Shown here piece by piece: positions 6,137-9,464 of a stretch of 9,464 bases of DNA. Numbering within the stretch: the first letter of the stretch is position 1; each line of letters starts with the position of its first letter. Below the pieces are notes generated by a model. It saw nothing but the letters and a program-made list of their open reading frames with translations. It was not told the DNA's origin and searched no databases. This DNA is from Acidobacteria bacterium UBA6911 (GTDB lineage: Bacteria > Acidobacteriota > UBA6911). Both the position numbers and the translations under genes were made by a program. The DNA is taken from NCBI GenBank assembly GCA_002451015.1, contig DKBB01000232.1:633-10096 (forward strand), given 5' to 3'.

Positions 6137-6831
6137 TTTTTGATATCATAACGGTTTTTCCAGAAATGTTCACCGGTATTCTGGAATACGGTATTTTACA
6201 TCGTGCCAGACAGTCCGGACTGGTGGATGTTAGGATTGTCAACCTGCGGGATTTTACACGGGATAGGCATCGATCCGTGGATGATCGCCCCTATGGCGGA
6301 GGAGAGGGAATGGTATTCATGCCTGCACCGCTGTTCGAGGCGATCGAATTTTGCAGCGATAAAGAGAAGAATTTGGACAGCCAGGTAATACTTTTAACAC
6401 CTCAGGGGAAAACCTGGTCCCAAAAATATGCGACAGAATTCTCTACAATTGCGCATCTAATACTCATTTGTGGCCGATACGAAGGAGTGGATCAAAGAGT
6501 AATAGATTGCCTTGTAGACAGGGAAATTTCCGTAGGGGATTTCATTCTGACGGGAGGAGAAATCCCGGCGATGGTTGTCCTCGATTCCGTCGTCCGTTTA
6601 CTGCCCGGAGCTTTAGGCAGATGGGAATCGGCGGTAAATGAAAGTTTTTCGACCGGATTGTTGGATTATCCGCAATACACGCGTCCGGCGGAATATCGAG
6701 GGCATAAAGTTCCGGAGATACTTCTTTCCGGGAATCATGAAAATATAGAAAAGTGGCGAAAACAAAAGGCTCTGGAAAAGACACAACAGATCCGCCCGGA
6801 GCTTATTGCAAAAAAAACAGCCCAAAACTAA
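6133..6831 (+). CDS. trmD: tRNA (guanine-N1)-methyltransferase TrmD
   Basis: The enzyme transfers a methyl group from S-adenosylmethionine to N1 of G37 in tRNAs reading codons with G36, which prevents +1 frameshifting. At 232 residues it is within the family range. Trefoil-knot SPOUT motifs are visible: RPYGGGEGM (52-60), LLTPQGK (87-93), CGRYEGVDQR (113-122), ISVGDFILTGGE (132-143) and the loop SFSTGLLDYPQYTRP (161-175). In that loop Asp168 matches the family's catalytic aspartate. The C-terminal tRNA-binding part with GNHENIEKWR is present. The ATG at 6133 overlaps the rimM stop (ATGA). Its stop TAA (6829-6831) runs into AAGGAG, the rplS ribosome site. Confidence 0.97.
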   Translation: MIFDIITVFPEMFTGILEYGILHRARQSGLVDVRIVNLRDFTRDRHRSVDDRPYGGGEGMVFMPAPLFEAIEFCSDKEKNLDSQVILLTPQGKTWSQKYATEFSTIAHLILICGRYEGVDQRVIDCLVDREISVGDFILTGGEIPAMVVLDSVVRLLPGALGRWESAVNESFSTGLLDYPQYTRPAEYRGHKVPEILLSGNHENIEKWRKQKALEKTQQIRPELIAKKTAQN

Positions 6832-6843
6832 GGAGCACTTGTC

Positions 6844-7215
6844 ATGGATTTGCTACGGGCAGTCGATAATACTCAAATCAGGACCGATTTTCCCAGCTTC
6901 CGCCCGGGAGATACGGTACGAGTTCATGTAAAGATCAAGGAAGGGGAAAAATTTCGTATTCAGGTCTTTGAAGGAGTCGTCATCGCCCGGAAAAGGAACG
7001 GCGTTTCGTCCACCTTCACAGTCCGGAAGGTATCCTCGGGGTACGGTATCGAAAGGATCTTTCCCGTGAACTCGCCAATAATCGAGAAGCTGGAGATTGT
7101 AAAGAGCGGTAAAGTGCGTCGAGCGCGGCTGTATTATCTTCGCGGACGCCGCGGGAAGGCTGCCAGGTTAAAGGAAATCGGCAGGGGCGAACGAAAGCTT
7201 AAAAGCGATTCCTAG
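6844..7215 (+). CDS. rplS: Large ribosomal subunit protein bL19
   Basis: The 123-residue product is bL19, located at the interface of the 30S and 50S subunits. Diagnostic segments are [16 protein letters not shown] (19-34), [13 protein letters not shown] (38-50), the [16 protein letters not shown] stretch, and the basic [22 protein letters not shown] near the C-terminus. The family is about 115-120 residues, so this is full length with a few extra C-terminal residues. The start ATG 6844 has AAGGAG (6830-6835) eight bases upstream, overlapping the trmD stop. It ends the conserved cluster. A 95-nt gap follows, with a six-pair hairpin, GAAGAT 7229-7234 with ATCTTC 7243-7248, that lacks a T-run, so transcription may continue into the next gene. 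Confidence 0.97.
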   Translation: MDLLRAVDNTQIRTDFPSFRPGDTVRVHVKIKEGEKFRIQVFEGVVIARKRNGVSSTFTVRKVSSGYGIERIFPVNSPIIEKLEIVKSGKVRRARLYYLRGRRGKAARLKEIGRGERKLKSDS

Positions 7216-7310
7216 CTGTGAGCGGGATGAAGATTGCAGGAGATCTTCCAACGCGGGCACTTCATTAGCGGACGTCGGGGGTAAATATAAGAAACAGTTT
7301 CAAGGGGGAA

Positions 7311-9464
7311 ATGGTGGCCGCTGATAGCAAGGCAAAACATCGGAAAGAAGCCGAGAAGTACATGTTTCAGGGAAAGATAAAGCAGGCTATCGGCGAATAC
7401 TCGAAGATTGTCCAGGTTGATCCCAACGATGTTTTGACTCTCAACACGATCGGCGACCTGTACCTCACCATAGGAAACGCCAAAGAGGCGAATAATTGCT
7501 TTGTCAAGGTTGCAGAAAACTACGTGCGCAACCACTTCTTTCTCAAGGCAATTGCCGTTTATAAAAAAATCCTGAATGCCGATCCCAAAAATCAGGAAAT
7601 AAACGCAACCATCGCATCTCTGTATGCCCAGCAGGGACTGAATACCGATGCGTGCAACCAGTATCTTCGACTTGCCGGATTATATGAACAGTCGGGGGAC
7701 AAAAAGAAAATCCTCAATACATACAATAAGATTGTCGAGCTGGACCCGGCAAATGCGGCCATTCAGAAAAAATTGGCCGAAGCGTATCTTGCCGAGGGTA
7801 ATCAGGAAAAAGGCCGCGAACATCTTATTTCAACCGCGCGGGCATTGGTAAAATCAGGAAATCCGTCCGGAGCGATGCATTGTTTTGAACAGGCGGACCA
7901 GATTGCTCCACTGGATACAGACAGGCTTAAAGATTTTCTGGAATGTTGCCTGAAGACCGATAACATTCCTGTCATCCTGGATCGACTGCAGGGATCACTG
8001 ACGTCGGATCCGCACAATCCCGATATCAGGGAAATGCTGGCCCGGGCGCACCTGGCAGGCAAAAATCCGGAAGCCGCTGCGGATACATTGCATACAGTAG
8101 TCGCTTCGGATGAATCACGCTATAATCTTTTGCTACCTGTCGTCCAGACATTCATTGAACTCGAGAAGTACGACCAGGCTACCGAATGCCTTGCCACCAT
8201 CCTCCCCGCACTGATCACCCGCCGTGAACCGGATGTCGCCATCGAATACCTTAAGCAGGTTCTGGAACATTGCCCCTCTCATCTGATGACTATGGAGAAG
8301 CTGGCGTTAGCCTATTCCTCGGCACGCTATAGGGAGCAGTATCAGGAAATATTGGACAAAATCATCAACCTGCATATCGAACAGCAGGATACGACACAGG
8401 CACTGGAAAACCTGGAAAAACTCCTGCAGACGAATCCCGAAAGCCAGAAGCACCTGGATTTACATAAAAAACTGTTTGTTGAAGCAAATCCAGATACGCC
8501 TTACGTTGCACCCGTAGCAACGACAGAAACTCCGGTTGACGAATTCCCCGTCCAGGATTTGAGAGAGGTGGACGGGCCGACCGACAACACACCGGAGACC
8601 ATCGTCGAAGCCGATCTCCTGATCAATTACGGCATGAAAGAGAAGGCGCTTGGCCTGCTTAAAAATCTAGAAGCCCGCAATCCTTATGACAAGAAGGTAC
8701 GGACGCGTTTATTGACACTGTTCAAGGAAGAGAAAAAATTTACGGAAGCGGCGGAACAATGCCTGCTTCTGAGTGTACTGTATGGCAAATCAAACAACGA
8801 AGAGTCGGTCGAAAAATACATGTCCGAGGCCAAGCAGCTCGATTCGGACATTGTGGATCGTGAAAAGGATCTGGAAGCTTTTGCGCGCAAGAGAGGAATT
8901 ATCACGGAATCTGAAAAATCGGATCCGGAAGTCGATGGAGATCTGTTGGATCTTTTCTTCACCGGTGAGCAAGGAGGCGTCCCTGAAGACGTATCGGACA
9001 TTCCTACAATGCCGGACGAAATACCTGAAGGATACGCGGAGGGTCTTCCCTCAACGCCCCCAACTCAATCCATAGAGGAAAAGCTGCAGGAGGTCGACTT
9101 TTATATCCGCCTTGGTTTCAGTGATGAAGCATCGAACAAGCTGAACGAGATTGCCAAAATCAGTCCCGACAATCCCGAATTGCCACCACGATATGAAAAA
9201 TTGAATCAAATGGAAGCGTCTAAGAAACAGGAATTCGAGGAAACCTCCGACGGCGAGAAACAGACCTACGAGGAAACCCCAGAAGAAGAAGAAGAAGAAG
9301 AACCTGAAAATAGCGGGATCTTCGAGGAAATGGAAATCGAAGCGGCATTGAAAGATTTCACGAACAGTGAGGAGGAATCTTCCGAGTCACAAACAGATTC
9401 AGGCGCCCTATCCGAAGTCGCTTCAGAAGCCCGTCCCGAGCAGCCTCAAAACAATCCGCCACAG
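7311..9464 (+). CDS. Large tetratricopeptide-repeat protein with acidic linkers (3' end outside window)
   Basis: The frame is open for 718 codons and continues beyond the window. I do not recognise a named family. Residues 1 to about 395 are alpha-helical TPR-like repeats, for example EKYMFQGKIKQAIGEYSKI followed by VDPND, then IASLYAQQGLNTDACNQYL, IVELDPANAAIQKKLAEAYL and IEYLKQVLEHCPSH. A Pro/Thr/Asp linker (about 400-430) leads to a module at 431-510 starting VEADLLINYGMKEKALGLL. A second linker (about 545-590) leads to a related module, VDFYIRLGFSDEASNKL (595 on). An acidic, low-complexity stretch then includes seven Glu (658-664). No signal peptide or membrane segment is visible, so a cytoplasmic scaffold is likely. 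Initiation is at ATG 7311 or GTG 7314: AGGGGG (7303-7308) is two bases from the ATG but five from the GTG, so GTG is plausible. The role is unknown; such repeats usually mediate protein-protein contacts. Confidence 0.85.
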   Translation, partial: MVAADSKAKHRKEAEKYMFQGKIKQAIGEYSKIVQVDPNDVLTLNTIGDLYLTIGNAKEANNCFVKVAENYVRNHFFLKAIAVYKKILNADPKNQEINATIASLYAQQGLNTDACNQYLRLAGLYEQSGDKKKILNTYNKIVELDPANAAIQKKLAEAYLAEGNQEKGREHLISTARALVKSGNPSGAMHCFEQADQIAPLDTDRLKDFLECCLKTDNIPVILDRLQGSLTSDPHNPDIREMLARAHLAGKNPEAAADTLHTVVASDESRYNLLLPVVQTFIELEKYDQATECLATILPALITRREPDVAIEYLKQVLEHCPSHLMTMEKLALAYSSARYREQYQEILDKIINLHIEQQDTTQALENLEKLLQTNPESQKHLDLHKKLFVEANPDTPYVAPVATTETPVDEFPVQDLREVDGPTDNTPETIVEADLLINYGMKEKALGLLKNLEARNPYDKKVRTRLLTLFKEEKKFTEAAEQCLLLSVLYGKSNNEESVEKYMSEAKQLDSDIVDREKDLEAFARKRGIITESEKSDPEVDGDLLDLFFTGEQGGVPEDVSDIPTMPDEIPEGYAEGLPSTPPTQSIEEKLQEVDFYIRLGFSDEASNKLNEIAKISPDNPELPPRYEKLNQMEASKKQEFEETSDGEKQTYEETPEEEEEEEPENSGIFEEMEIEAALKDFTNSEEESSESQTDSGALSEVASEARPEQPQNNPPQ
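9282..9302 (+). repeat. (GAA)7 trinucleotide repeat encoding seven glutamates
   Basis: Seven identical GAA codons in a row (residues 658-664 of the TPR protein) form a microsatellite. Slippage would change Glu number without breaking the frame. Just upstream the ten-base unit CGAGGAAACC occurs twice (9236-9245 and 9269-9278), giving a repeated (F/Y)EET motif. Confidence 0.85.

Overview
The window looks like a stretch of Gram-negative bacterial core genome. The best guess is a Desulfobacterota/deltaproteobacterial lineage of intermediate GC content. That placement is inferred from three things: the order ffh-rpsP-khpA-rimM-trmD-rplS, a selenocysteine elongation factor next to a TatA-type translocase gene, and a long TPR protein with acidic linkers after rplS. 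No sequence search was run, so lineage assignment below phylum is open.

Layout, left to right. cutA (18-341, +) is followed by a 445-nt gap between convergent genes that holds several stem-loops but no credible gene. On the minus strand lie tatA (787-1014) and, upstream of it, selB (1138-3036). The selB-ffh gap (3037-3364) carries divergent starts. It contains an unusually long imperfect hairpin (3061-3143) that would sit in the 5' leader of the selB mRNA, with a plausible promoter just upstream. On the plus strand follow ffh (3365-4702), a 331-nt gap with a good promoter candidate and a foldable leader, then the compact translation cluster rpsP (5034-5291), khpA (5373-5603), rimM (5603-6136), trmD (6133-6831) and rplS (6844-7215). 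A large TPR gene starts near 7311 and is still open at the window end.

How the genes work together. Ffh is the protein half of the signal recognition particle and acts on nascent membrane and secreted proteins. rpsP, rimM and rplS concern ribosome structure and maturation, trmD methylates tRNA G37, and khpA encodes a small RNA-binding protein. rimM is joined to both neighbours by overlapping stop/start codons. SelB delivers selenocysteyl-tRNA to UGA codons, and TatA exports folded proteins. Pairing them makes sense in an anaerobe that exports selenoprotein oxidoreductases such as formate dehydrogenases, but no selenoprotein gene or tRNA-Sec was found here.

There are no insertion sequences, phage genes, CRISPR arrays, rRNA or tRNA genes that I can support. 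The leads most worth checking are the selB leader hairpin, the structured convergent gap at 342-786, the rpsP leader with its TTG start, and the unrecognised C-terminal module of the TPR protein. No wholly new system is evident; most of the window is ordinary conserved genes.
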